Shown: positions 15,321-25,668 of the stretch, in pieces | Layout: every line of letters starts with the position of its first letter | Position numbering within the stretch: position 1 is the stretch's first letter | Origin: Streptomyces tsukubensis | GTDB taxonomy: Bacteria > Actinomycetota > Actinomycetes > Streptomycetales > Streptomycetaceae | Length of the DNA: 64,000 nucleotides | NCBI RefSeq assembly: GCF_003932715.1 | Contig: NZ_CP020700.1 | Location: 3,804,501-3,868,500, forward strand | Direction of reading: 5' to 3' | Made by a program: the position numbers and the translations under genes | Notes under the pieces: generated by a model | What the model saw: only the letters and a program-made list of their open reading frames with translations | Databases searched by the model: none | Told to the model about the DNA's origin: nothing

Positions 15321-18300
15321 GTGAGCAGCAGGCCATCCCGAGGCGCTGCTCGCCTCGCAGCCATACTCGACGCACTTCCCGACGGTCTGGTGCTCGTCAA
15401 CTGCAACGGCACCGTCGTCAACGCCAACACCATCGCCCTCGAACTCTTCGAGACCCCCGGCACCGCGCTCGTCGGCCGCGGGCTGCTCGACCTGCTGCCC
15501 GCCTTCGACTCGCGGCTGATCCCGGGTTCGATGCGGCGTCCGGAGGCCGCGGACGCCCGTGGCCGTACCAAGCCGACGCGGATGACCGCACGGCGTACGG
15601 ACGGCAGCGAGTTCCCCGTGGAGGTGACGAGCGCGAGCCTTGAGGACGGGCGCGAGGCGTACGACGCGCAGCACTCCCTCTACACGGGCGACGAGCTGCT
15701 GATGCTGGTGGTGCGGGATCTGTCGGGGACCGTGGACACCGAGGCGGAGCTGGCGCGTTCGCAGCGGCAGACAGAGATGATCCTGCGGGCGGCGTCCGAG
15801 GGCGTCGTCGGTACGGATACGGAGGGCCGGGTCGTCCTGGTCAATCCGGCGGCGGCGCAGATCCTCGGCTACCGCGCCAGTGACCTCGGCGGCCGTGAGC
15901 TGCACCCGCTGGTGCTGCACTCCCGCGAGGACGGCAAGCCGTTCCCGTACTTCGAATCGCCGCTCGCGGACACGCTCAGGTCGGGCCGGAAGCACCGGGT
16001 CCGGGGGCAGGTGCTCTGGGCGAAGGACGGCTCGCGGGTGCCGGTGGATCTGACCACCGCGCCGGTACGGGACGGGGACCAGCTGGTCGGCGCGGTGATG
16101 ACCTTCATCGACCGCAGGCCGGCCGAGAAGCTCGCCGCGGAGCACGAGGCCGCGCTCACCGAGCTGACCGAACGGCACTCGACGGAGCTGAAGGAGACGA
16201 CCGGGCGGCTGACCTCCGAGCACGAGCGGACCAAGGAGGAGTACGCCGCCGAACTCGCCGACAAGACCGAGCGGTACGCCGCCGATGTGGAGACCCGTGA
16301 CGAGCGCCACCGCGAGCTGGCGGAGCGGCACGGTCAGCTGACGGCGGTCCTCGGCGAGGCGCTGCGCGGGCCGCTGGAGGAGCTCCGTACCGAACTGGGC
16401 ACGCTGGCCGCCGATCCCGCCGGACAGCTCTGGCCGGAGGCGAACCAGATCCTCCACCATCTCGCCGCCGGATACGCCCGGATGACCACGCTCATCGACA
16501 ACGTCCTCGCCTTCCAGCGGCTGGACACCGGCGAGGAGCGGCTCCACAAGGCGAACACACTGCTCGACTCGGTCGTCGCGGCCGGGGTCGAGGGCGCGGT
16601 CGAGCTGATCGGGCCGGGCCGGGCGCAGTTCGCGGTGCACGCCCCGCCCATCGAGGCCGAGGTCGACGGGGTGCGGCTGGCGACGGCGCTGGCGCATCTG
16701 ATCGCCGATGTCGCCGGGGTCGACGCGACCGGGAAGTCCCGGCAGCTCGCGATCGGCAACGGCCCCGCGACCTATGCGGACTCCACGATCGTGGTCGCGG
16801 CGGCTCAGCGCGGCGAGGTCGTACGGATCGAGGTCCGGGGCCCCTTCACCGGGGGCGACGGGGTGCACCGGCCGATCGTGCGCGGGATCGTGACGGCGCA
16901 CGGCGGGGTGGTGCAGACGCACGAGGTGCCCGGCGCGGGCGGGAGCGCGTACGTCCTGGAGGTGCCGATCGGCGCGGGTTCGGGCGCGGTTGCCGCCCCG
17001 GTGCCGGTCGCCCCGGTCGCCCCGGACGGCGGCAGTCTCGGCGGCAGTCATGAAGGCGGCGGGACGGCCGGCGGGCCCGGGCAGGCGCTTGCGCTGCCGG
17101 AGCAGGCGTCGGGCGAGACCCTGGGCGGCGGTCGGCGGCGGGCCCGCCGGAGTTCCACGGACGCGTTCCTGGAGAGTCCCCTGGCAGCCGAAGGCGCGGG
17201 TGAGGGCGGTGAGCTGATTCCGGCGCAGGACTCGGGCGGTACCGGGCGGCGGCGCGGGCGGCCGAGTCCGGCGGAGGGTGCGGTCGGGGCTGCGGCCGAG
17301 GATGCCGGGATGGCCGGGATGGCCGCGGTGGCCGTACCGCCGCAGGGCATGGGCATGGGTACGGGACCGGGCGCGGAGCAGGCGGAGGCGGAGCGCCGGG
17401 CGCGGCACAGCGGTGTGCCCGAGCTGCCGGTGGGGCCCGGGCTGGTTCCGGCGGCGGGGCCGGGGATGTCGGCTCCCGTTCCGGCACAGGGCATGGCGCA
17501 GGGCCCGGGGCCGGGTGCAGGGCAGGGTGCAGGGCAGGGGGGCGCGGCCGGAGGGCGGCGCGCCCGGCGTGCGCTGGCGCCCGCGCCGGTAGCGGGAGCC
17601 GCGGGCGCCGGAGCAGCGGATCCGCAGGTACGTACCCCCTTCGCGCTGCCGCCCGCCGATGCGGACCGTGTGCCGGGGCCCGGTGACACGAGTGGACACG
17701 GGATTCGGCACGAGACGGCCCGGTTCGGGCCGGGGGGCGACCAGCACACGCCTCCGCAGCCGCATCCTCTCCCGGGCACGGGTACGGGCCCGGTATCGGT
17801 ACCGACGCAGATGCCGGGGACGGCTCCGGGTGCGGTTCCGGTTCCCGGGCAGGGTACGGGGCCGGTTCCGGCGCCGACGGGGCGGCGCAGGGGGCGTCCG
17901 GAGCACGGTGCGGCCGACGACACGGCCGGGGCCGGGCTCCCCGGTGCCGATGCGCTACCCGGGAATCACAGGAATCACGGGAACCACGAAGCTCCCGAGG
18001 CGCCGGAGGCCGTGGCTGCTGCGGGCGCCGAGGCCCCCGGGCCCTCCGACGACCCGCAGTCACCGACACAGGCTCATTCGCAGAGCACCGGCTCGTTGTC
18101 ATTGCCGCTGCCGCCCGCGGAGCCCGTACCGGCCGCCCCTCCGGCGGGAGGGCCCGCGGTCCGTCCGGCCGCACAGCCGCTGCCCGCGGAGACCCCGTCC
18201 GGTTCCGTTCCGCTGCCGCCCGACGCTTCCCAGGGCCGGGCGTTCAGCGTGCGCGCCCTCGGCCAGGGCGGGCCGGGCCGTACGGCGGCGGCCGCGCCCG

Positions 18301-19334
18301 CACCCGTACCGCCGCAGCAGTCGTCCGGTTCGGGACGGCGCCGCAAGCTGGGCACGCCACCGACCGCCGACCGGCCCGAGTCCGCCGCGCCGACGCCGAC
18401 CCCCGCGGCCGGGACCCCCCTCCCGGCGCCGGCACCGGCAGCCCACGCGCCGCAGTCGGCGCTGGACCGCGACGGCGACGCACCGGGCCGGGCGTACGCC
18501 ATCAGCGCGCCCGACGAGGGTGCCGCGGAGGGGCCCGAGCCGCTGGACGGCCCCGGCGGCGCGGTCGAGGTCGCCAACCGTCCGCTGCCGCAGCCCGTCG
18601 ACGACGAACTGCCGCCCGAGCCGCTCGACAACCCCCGCCGGCTGCTGGTCTGGCCCGCGCCCGACGTCTCCACCCAGCAGGCGCTGAGCGAACGCGGCTA
18701 CCGTCCGGTCGTCGTGCATTCGCGCGAGGAGGTCGACGCCCAGATCGCGGCCTTCCCCGCTGCCCTGTTCGTCGACCCGCTGACCGGCCCGATCACCCGG
18801 ACCGCGCTCCAGTCACTGCGCCAGGCCGCCGTGGCGGCGGAGGTTCCGGTGCTGGTCACGGCCGGTCTGGGGCAGGCCACTCGGGAAGCCGCCTACGGCG
18901 CCGACCCCGCCGTCCTGCTCAAGGCGCTCGCCCCGCGCGACAGCGAACAGCACCCCTCCCGGGTCCTGCTGATCGAAGAGCACGAGGAGATCGCGCTGGC
19001 GCTGACGGAAGCGCTGGAACGGCGGGGCATGCAGGTCGCGCGGGCCGCGGCCGACGCCGAAGCGGTCACGCTCGCGTCGCAGATGCGGCCGAACCTCGTC
19101 GTGATGGACCTGATGCAGGTACGGCGCAGGCGCGCCGGGATCATCGACTGGCTGCGCGCCAACGGGCGGCTCAACCGCACCCCGCTCGTCGTCTACACCT
19201 CCGCCGGGCTGAACCGGGCGGAGCTGCCGAGGCTGTCGTCGGGGGAGACCGTGCTGTTCCTGGCCGAACGGTCGACGAGCACGGAGGTCCAGTCGCGGAT
19301 CGTGGACCTGCTCGCCAAGATCGGCACCAACTGA
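15321..19334 (+). CDS. Large PAS/kinase-like/receiver-like signalling protein
   Basis: 1337-residue cytoplasmic protein. Layout: PAS 1 (10-135); PAS 2 (150-265); coiled coil rich in Glu/Arg (266-340); DHp-like helix pair (335-405); ATPase-like remnant (415-553); Pro/Ala/Gly-rich linker (554-1103); receiver-like domain 1 (1104-1205); receiver-like domain 2 (1213-1337). The H-box position reads G-E346-A-L-R-G-P-L, so the phospho-accepting His is replaced by Glu, and the N-box Asn is missing. The last domain keeps Asp1263 (VVMDLM) and Thr (VVYTSA) but lacks the conserved Lys. It looks like a scaffold or sensor rather than an active kinase. GTG 15321 follows AGGAGGAACC. Confidence 0.82.
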   Translation: MSSRPSRGAARLAAILDALPDGLVLVNCNGTVVNANTIALELFETPGTALVGRGLLDLLPAFDSRLIPGSMRRPEAADARGRTKPTRMTARRTDGSEFPVEVTSASLEDGREAYDAQHSLYTGDELLMLVVRDLSGTVDTEAELARSQRQTEMILRAASEGVVGTDTEGRVVLVNPAAAQILGYRASDLGGRELHPLVLHSREDGKPFPYFESPLADTLRSGRKHRVRGQVLWAKDGSRVPVDLTTAPVRDGDQLVGAVMTFIDRRPAEKLAAEHEAALTELTERHSTELKETTGRLTSEHERTKEEYAAELADKTERYAADVETRDERHRELAERHGQLTAVLGEALRGPLEELRTELGTLAADPAGQLWPEANQILHHLAAGYARMTTLIDNVLAFQRLDTGEERLHKANTLLDSVVAAGVEGAVELIGPGRAQFAVHAPPIEAEVDGVRLATALAHLIADVAGVDATGKSRQLAIGNGPATYADSTIVVAAAQRGEVVRIEVRGPFTGGDGVHRPIVRGIVTAHGGVVQTHEVPGAGGSAYVLEVPIGAGSGAVAAPVPVAPVAPDGGSLGGSHEGGGTAGGPGQALALPEQASGETLGGGRRRARRSSTDAFLESPLAAEGAGEGGELIPAQDSGGTGRRRGRPSPAEGAVGAAAEDAGMAGMAAVAVPPQGMGMGTGPGAEQAEAERRARHSGVPELPVGPGLVPAAGPGMSAPVPAQGMAQGPGPGAGQGAGQGGAAGGRRARRALAPAPVAGAAGAGAADPQVRTPFALPPADADRVPGPGDTSGHGIRHETARFGPGGDQHTPPQPHPLPGTGTGPVSVPTQMPGTAPGAVPVPGQGTGPVPAPTGRRRGRPEHGAADDTAGAGLPGADALPGNHRNHGNHEAPEAPEAVAAAGAEAPGPSDDPQSPTQAHSQSTGSLSLPLPPAEPVPAAPPAGGPAVRPAAQPLPAETPSGSVPLPPDASQGRAFSVRALGQGGPGRTAAAAPAPVPPQQSSGSGRRRKLGTPPTADRPESAAPTPTPAAGTPLPAPAPAAHAPQSALDRDGDAPGRAYAISAPDEGAAEGPEPLDGPGGAVEVANRPLPQPVDDELPPEPLDNPRRLLVWPAPDVSTQQALSERGYRPVVVHSREEVDAQIAAFPAALFVDPLTGPITRTALQSLRQAAVAAEVPVLVTAGLGQATREAAYGADPAVLLKALAPRDSEQHPSRVLLIEEHEEIALALTEALERRGMQVARAAADAEAVTLASQMRPNLVVMDLMQVRRRRAGIIDWLRANGRLNRTPLVVYTSAGLNRAELPRLSSGETVLFLAERSTSTEVQSRIVDLLAKIGTN

Positions 19335-19370
19335 CGGCTGCCGAGCCGGGAGCCACCGCTGTACGACCGT

Positions 19371-19415
19371 GAAGGGCCCGCCCACCTGTCCTGGGGACAC
19401 GGGGGCGGGCCCTTC
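19371..19415. terminator. Bidirectional terminator between convergent genes
   Basis: Perfect 13-bp arms GAAGGGCCCGCCC (19371-19383) and GGGCGGGCCCTTC (19403-19415), with further imperfect pairing outside (GTACGAC / GTCGTAC). Placed between the sensor protein and the acyl-CoA ligase stop codons. Confidence 0.85.
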
Positions 19416-19454
19416 GCCGTCGTACGGCTTCCTCGGCGGTCTCCGTACCGGCGC

Positions 19455-21107
<1,653 letters not shown>

Positions 21108-21428
21108 GGCGTCCTCCCGGTGGGCGCTGTGTTGCTACGCGTCAGTAAGGGTGTAGAGATTCTGCGCGCGTACCGAGCGGTATGTCACTACCTGAGGGCG
21201 GCGGATTCGCGGTCCGCGGGAAGGCAGCGGCGGAGCGGGCGGCCGCGGGAGCCGTACAGGGCGGGGCCGCGGGGCGGGCACGAGGCCGTACGGACGGGGA
21301 GAAGCCGTGGCCGGGGTACGGGGGCGTTCGGGTGGAGACGCCTACAGCTCCGCGCGTACGTATCGAATACGGTCCGGGTACGACTCGAAATACAGCCTGA
21401 ATACGGCGCGCATACGGCCCGAATGCGG

Positions 21429-21461
21429 CGCGTATACGGCGCGTATACGGCGCGTATACGG
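21429..21461. repeat. Phased 11-bp tandem repeat upstream of acyl-CoA ligase
   Basis: Three exact copies of CGCGTATACGG with degenerate copies (ATACGG spacing) extending to about 21360 and 21480. They sit in the 383-bp gap between the sigma gene stop and the ligase start, which otherwise shows no gene. The 11-bp period matches one helical turn. Confidence 0.7.
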
Positions 21462-21490
21462 TCCGGGGTACGGTCCGGGTACGACCACCG

Positions 21491-22078
21491 TCAGCGGGCC
21501 GGGGAAAGCTCCGGGTCCTCGCGCAGCTTGCCGAGCGCCCGGGACACCGCACTCTTCACCGTCCCTACGGACACCCCCAGCACCTCCGCCGTCTGCGCCT
21601 CGCTGAGGTCCTCGTAATAGCGCAGCACCACCATCGCCCGCTGCCGGTCCGGAAGCTTCATCACGGCACGCCACATCGCGTCGTGCAGCACCTGCTGCTC
21701 CGCCGGATCGGGCGTGGGCGAGGTCTCGCGCTCGGGCAGCTCGTCACAGGCGAACTCGTCCACCTTGCGCTTGCGCCACTGCGAGGTACGGGTGTTCAGC
21801 AGGGCCCGGCGGACATAGCCGTCGAGCGCGCGGTGGTCCTCGATGCGCTCCCATGCGACATAGGTCTTGGTGAGCGCGGTCTGGAGGAGGTCCTCCGCGT
21901 CGCTCGGGTTCGCGGTGAGCGAGCGGGCCGTCCGCAGCAGCACGGGCCCCCGTGCCCGTACGTACGAAGAGAACGACGAGTAGCGGGGACGGGTTGCGGA
22001 CCGTGCGACGGTCGTGCCGTACGACGGAGGTCCGGACAGGGCGGCCTTCGAAGCGCTGGTGCAGACTGGCGTGGTCAT
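21491..22078 (-). CDS. SigE-family (ECF) RNA polymerase sigma factor
   Basis: 195-residue ECF sigma factor. Region 2 covers about residues 38-105 (PVLLRTARSLTANPSDAEDLLQTALTKTYVAWERI) and region 4 about 130-185 (LPDRQRAMVVLRYYEDLSEAQTAEVLGVSVGTVKSAVSRALGKL). The N-terminal ~35 residues are variable. SigE-family factors in actinomycetes respond to envelope or oxidative cues, usually through an anti-sigma encoded next door; none is adjacent here. Same strand as the acyl-CoA ligase downstream. Confidence 0.87.
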   Translation of the reverse strand: MTTPVCTSASKAALSGPPSYGTTVARSATRPRYSSFSSYVRARGPVLLRTARSLTANPSDAEDLLQTALTKTYVAWERIEDHRALDGYVRRALLNTRTSQWRKRKVDEFACDELPERETSPTPDPAEQQVLHDAMWRAVMKLPDRQRAMVVLRYYEDLSEAQTAEVLGVSVGTVKSAVSRALGKLREDPELSPAR

Positions 22079-22304
22079 ACCTCCACGCTAGGAGCGGGTC
22101 CTACTCCGGCGGATCGGCCAGAGGTCCCGAAGGCATGTCCCCCTCAGGTTGTAGTGGTGGTGCCGGCCCCACCTCCTGAAGGTGGAGAAGACCCTCAGAG
22201 GCGGGGACGGGATGATCGGGACCGGGATGTCCGTTGCGCCGGAAAAACCCGGACCGAGGGCGTTGTTACGGCCCGGAGCGGGGCTTCCGAGGGTGGAGGA
22301 GCTG

Positions 22305-22322
22305 GGTGTACAGCCGTACACC
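22305..22322. promoter_or_regulatory. Inverted repeat in the gap upstream of the SigE-like gene
   Basis: Perfect seven-bp arms GGTGTAC-AGCC-GTACACC. It lies in the 443-bp gap 22079-22521, which also holds two related GGTGGAGAAG blocks (near 22178 and 22327) and a run of CTTCCC/GGAG-type short repeats (22370-22470). No gene seen in the gap. Candidate operator for the sigma factor gene. Confidence 0.35.
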
Positions 22323-22521
22323 TTCAGGTGGAGAAGCGGCCCGCCCACCCCTGAGGCGCAGTGTTCCGCTCTTCCCGGAGCTCTCCCCAAGGTTCTCCCC
22401 GAAGACCTTCCCGAAAACCTTCCCGGAGTCCTTCCTGGAGTCCTTGCCGAGGGCCTTCCTGCCATCCCTCCCCGACAGCTCTCCCGGGGCTTCCTCCGGA
22501 ACCGGCGCCGACGCCGCCCGC

Positions 22522-23691
22522 TCAGCCGTCCGCACCCAGGATCAGCCCCGAGGTGGGGACGCCCGTGCCCGCGGTGACCAGGATCCGGGCGGCGCCGGGC
22601 ACCTGGTTGACCGAGGTGCCGCGGAGCTGGCGGACCGCCTCCGCGATGCCGTTCATCCCGTGGAGGTAGGCCTCACCGAGCTGGCCCCCATGGGTGTTCA
22701 GCGGCAGCGCGTCGGCCGCCACGAAGCCGGAAGCCTCACCGGGCGCGCAGAAGCCGAACTCCTCCAACTGCATCAGGACGAAGGGCGTGAAGTGGTCGTA
22801 GACGATCCCGACGTCGATATCGGCGGGCACGAGCCCCGAAGCACCCCAGAGCTGCCGGGCGACCACCGCCGTCTCGGGCAGACCGGTCAGACCGTCCCGG
22901 TAGAAACTGGTCATCTGCTCCTGGGCGCGCCCCGCCCCCTGCGCGGCCGCCACGACGACGGCCGGGGGGTTTCGAAGATCACGGGCGCGCTCGGTGCTGG
23001 TGACCACGATCGCCTGCCCGCCGTCGGTCTCCTGGCAGCAGTCGAGCAACCGCAGCGGCTCGACGATCCGGCGGGACGCGGCATGGTCGGCGAGGGTGAT
23101 CGGGCGGCCGTGGAAGTACGCGGCGGGGTTACGGGCCGCGTGGCGGCGGGCGGTCACGGCGACCGGGCCGAAGGCATCCGCGTCGAGCCCGTAGACGTGC
23201 AGATAGCGGCGGGCGGCCATGGCCACCCAGGAGGCGGGGGTCAGCAGACCGGCGGGGAGGTTCCAGCCGAGGGCGGTGCCCTCCGCCGACGGTTCGCGCC
23301 GCTGCACCCCGGAGCCGAAGCGGCGACCGGAACGCTCGTTGAACGCCCGGTAGCAGACGACGACTTCGGCGATGCCCGCCGCGATCGCGAGGGCCGCCTG
23401 CTGGACGGTGGCGCAGGCGGCGCCGCCGCCGTAATGGATACGGGAGAAGAAGGTCAGCTCCCCGATTCCGGCGGCCTGCGCCACGGTGATCTCGGGGCTG
23501 GTGTCCATGGTGAAGGTGACGAGCCCGTCGACGTCGGTGGGGGAGAGTCCGGCGTCGTCCAGTGCGGCCCGTACCGCCTCGACGGCGAGCTTCAGCTCAC
23601 TGCGGCCCGAATCCTTGGAGAACTCCGTCGCACCGATGCCGGCGACGGCCGCACGTCCTCCCAGCGAACCCCAGCTTCCCGGGCCCGTCAC
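22522..23691 (-). CDS. Thiolase-like lipid-transfer protein / aldolase (Ltp2-like)
   Basis: 389-residue thiolase-fold protein of the SCP-x/Ltp class (AVAGIGATEFSKDSGRSELKLAVEA start; HYGGGAACATVQQAALAIAAG nucleophile-loop region; NTHGGQLGEAYLHGMNGI C-terminal motif). Ltp2 of cholesterol degraders is a retro-aldolase that removes the last side-chain propionyl-CoA and works only in complex with the DUF35 domain of ChsH2. Tyr298 and Tyr342 lie where I expect its catalytic tyrosines. The start overlaps the MaoC gene stop by four bases; last gene of a three-gene operon. Confidence 0.83.
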   Translation of the reverse strand: MTGPGSWGSLGGRAAVAGIGATEFSKDSGRSELKLAVEAVRAALDDAGLSPTDVDGLVTFTMDTSPEITVAQAAGIGELTFFSRIHYGGGAACATVQQAALAIAAGIAEVVVCYRAFNERSGRRFGSGVQRREPSAEGTALGWNLPAGLLTPASWVAMAARRYLHVYGLDADAFGPVAVTARRHAARNPAAYFHGRPITLADHAASRRIVEPLRLLDCCQETDGGQAIVVTSTERARDLRNPPAVVVAAAQGAGRAQEQMTSFYRDGLTGLPETAVVARQLWGASGLVPADIDVGIVYDHFTPFVLMQLEEFGFCAPGEASGFVAADALPLNTHGGQLGEAYLHGMNGIAEAVRQLRGTSVNQVPGAARILVTAGTGVPTSGLILGADG

Positions 23692-24260
23692 CGGGCACCC
23701 CTCCTCCGTATCGGGGGCGTGATCGGGGGCAGGGCGACCGTGACCGTGCCGGTGACGTGGTGGCCGAGGGCGTTGGTCCCGACGATCCGTACCTCGGCCG
23801 TCCGGCAGCCCTCCACGGCAACCGGCCGGGAATCCGGGCCGCCCCGGCCCGGGCGCTGGTCCGGGCCCGGGCCCGGATCCGGATCCGGATCCGGATCCGG
23901 ATCCGGACTCGGGTCCGGGCCCGATGGTTCCTCGGTGACCGACACGACCCTGCCCCGCAACACCATCGTGTCGCCGGGATAGTTGGGTACGCCGAGCCGT
24001 ACCGCGACCCTGCGCAGCTCCGCCCGCTCCCCCAGACAGTCGGTGACATACCGGCCGACCAGCCCGTTCGTCGTCAGGATGTTCATGAAGACATCGGGGG
24101 ACCCCTTCCGGCGGGCCGCCTCCGCATCGTGGTGCACATCCTGGAAGTCCCGGGAGGCGAGGGCCCCCGAGACGATCAGGGTGCGCGTGATCGGGATCTC
24201 CAGCGGTGGGAACTCCTCCCCCGCCCGCAGCTCCCCGGTGCTCCGGCCTCCGCCCGTCAT
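23688..24260 (-). CDS. MaoC-like enoyl-CoA hydratase (ChsH1-like) with Asp-Pro insertion
   Basis: 190-residue single hot-dog protein. The hydratase signature D38-x4-H43 (SRDFQDVHHD) is present, so it is likely the catalytic subunit of a ChsH1:ChsH2-type heteromeric hydratase. Residues ~113-147 form an insertion dominated by alternating Asp-Pro, encoded by exact GGATCC hexamer repeats. It is absent from normal family members and probably sits in a surface loop. The ATG at 24260 overlaps the upstream stop (ATGA), and the stop overlaps the Ltp2-like start. Confidence 0.83.
   Translation of the reverse strand: MTGGGRSTGELRAGEEFPPLEIPITRTLIVSGALASRDFQDVHHDAEAARRKGSPDVFMNILTTNGLVGRYVTDCLGERAELRRVAVRLGVPNYPGDTMVLRGRVVSVTEEPSGPDPSPDPDPDPDPDPGPGPDQRPGRGGPDSRPVAVEGCRTAEVRIVGTNALGHHVTGTVTVALPPITPPIRRRGAR
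23875..23904. repeat. In-frame hexanucleotide microsatellite (GGATCC)5
   Basis: Five exact GGATCC units, flanked by GGGCCC and GGACTC variants, inside the MaoC-like gene. They encode Asp-Pro repeats. Length change by whole units would preserve frame. Confidence 0.9.
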
Positions 24261-25303
24261 CCTGCCGTCCTCTCCTCGGCGGCCGGCGCCGTGGCCGTCA
24301 CCGCGCGGAACACCGGGAGCGTCAGGTCCTCTTCGAAGGAAGTGAACTCCAGCTCGACGGGCATTCCGATCCGTACGTCGCCGGGCGGCACCCCGGTCAC
24401 TCCGGCGACGATCCTGACGCCCTCGGCCAGTTCGATCAGCCCGACCGCGTAGGGCGGGTCGAAGGCGGGGAAGGGAGGGTGGTGCATCACCACGTACGAG
24501 TAGACCGAGCCCGTACCGCCGGCCTCGACGGTGTCCCAGGCGTCCGAGCCGCAGTCGTTGCACCCGGGGAGCCAGGGGAAGCGGAGCCGTCCGCAGTCGG
24601 TGCACCGCTGGACGAGCAGCCGCCGTTCGGCGACCCCGGCCCAGAACCCGGCGTTGTCCCGGTTGACCACGGGCCGTGGCCGCGGCGCCCGTGACCCGCC
24701 GGACGCCCCGGGCGGTTCATCACCCGGCCGTTCAGCGCCGGAGCGGACATCACCGGGTCGTGCAGCACCGGGGCGTTCAGCTCCGGAGTGCCGCGCTCCG
24801 GGCGCGTACTTCAGGATGCGGAACCGGTGGGTCCCGACGAGCTCCCCGCCCCCCGCCCGGACGTCCGTCCGTGTGGTGATGAAATGCCCCGGGCCCAGCT
24901 TGGTGTGCTTCAGCTCCGAGACGGACTCGATGAGGGTGTCGTAGGTGATCCGGTCGCCGGGACGCAGCGGACGCAGATACTCCTGCTCGCAGTCGGTCGC
25001 GACGACCGAGGTGTACCCCTCGCGGTCCAGCAACCCGAGCAGTTGCTCCCATGCCGCCGAACGACCGGCCGACTCCCGGCGTCCGGACAGCCCGCCCAGC
25101 GTCCACGCCTGGAGCATCGTCGGGGGTGCGATGGCATCGGGCCCCTGATAGGCGGGGTTCGTGTCCCCCATGGCCTCGCACCAGTGTCTGATCATGGCCG
25201 GGTTGACCGGGTCCTTGCCGACACCGCCTGCAACGGCCACCCGCCCCTCGTGCGCCTTCAGCCGCTCGTACAGCTCCCGTGCCGGATCCGCGGGCCGGCT
25301 CAC
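24257..25303 (-). CDS. MaoC_N + Zn-ribbon/OB-fold (DUF35) fusion, ChsH2-like
   Basis: About 348 residues. The N-terminal hot-dog domain (about 5-150) lacks a clear D-x4-H catalytic pair, as expected for the ChsH2-type non-catalytic hydratase half. A Gly/Arg/Pro linker (about 165-200) follows, then a DUF35 domain with a four-Cys zinc ribbon (C-x2-C ... C-x2-C around CTDCGRLRF...CNDCG) and an OB fold. In steroid degraders this protein bridges ChsH1 and Ltp2. Start uncertain: GTG 25303 fits the domain start, while a TTG at 25333 has a better GGGGAGG box. First gene of the overlapping trio. Confidence 0.82.
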   Translation of the reverse strand: MSRPADPARELYERLKAHEGRVAVAGGVGKDPVNPAMIRHWCEAMGDTNPAYQGPDAIAPPTMLQAWTLGGLSGRRESAGRSAAWEQLLGLLDREGYTSVVATDCEQEYLRPLRPGDRITYDTLIESVSELKHTKLGPGHFITTRTDVRAGGGELVGTHRFRILKYAPGARHSGAERPGAARPGDVRSGAERPGDEPPGASGGSRAPRPRPVVNRDNAGFWAGVAERRLLVQRCTDCGRLRFPWLPGCNDCGSDAWDTVEAGGTGSVYSYVVMHHPPFPAFDPPYAVGLIELAEGVRIVAGVTGVPPGDVRIGMPVELEFTSFEEDLTLPVFRAVTATAPAAEERTAG

Positions 25304-25469
25304 CGCGGCCCCCGGCAGCCGCTGCTGCCCCAAGCGCGGTACGCCTCCCCGAGGGGAGGGCGCCGGGCAGCCGGACCGCGCCGTACATACAGATGTGTGG
25401 TGGGTACGGGGTGCACGGCGGCGGCCTCCCGAGGAACACGGGACACGGATCGGGCCCGGACGAAACCCG

Positions 25470-25490
25470 TTTCTGACTGTCCGTCAGAAA
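25470..25490. promoter_or_regulatory. Operator candidate upstream of the chs-like operon
   Basis: Perfect eight-bp arms TTTCTGAC / GTCAGAAA around TGTCC, about 165 bp before the ChsH2-like start. Typical length and symmetry for a TetR-family site; no regulator gene is adjacent. It does not match the KstR half-site pattern I recall. Confidence 0.5.
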
Positions 25491-25566
25491 TGGCTCCACT
25501 GTCAAGCCGCCGGACATCAGGCACCAGGCACCAGGCACCTGAGACAGCTGGAAGCCGCACAGAGAG

Positions 25567-25613
25567 GGCCGCCTGCGCGACGGCGCCGTATCGGCACCAC
25601 CGCACAGGCGGCC
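25567..25613. terminator. Hairpin between chs operon promoter and secreted-protein gene
   Basis: GGCCGCCTG / CAGGCGGCC arms enclosing an inner GC-rich hairpin. Located 56 bp beyond the stop of the small secreted protein gene on the minus strand. Three CAGGCAC copies lie nearby at 25518-25540. Confidence 0.5.
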
Positions 25614-25668
25614 ATCACCCCTTGGTCATCCCCCGGTCGAGCCGGTCATCCCCCCGTCGGGCCGGTGG

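Noticed and set aside
15303..17906. 867-residue minus-strand frame antisense to the PAS/receiver protein
   Set aside because: His/Arg/Pro-rich shadow of the disordered linker; the plus-strand frame has clear PAS and receiver domains.
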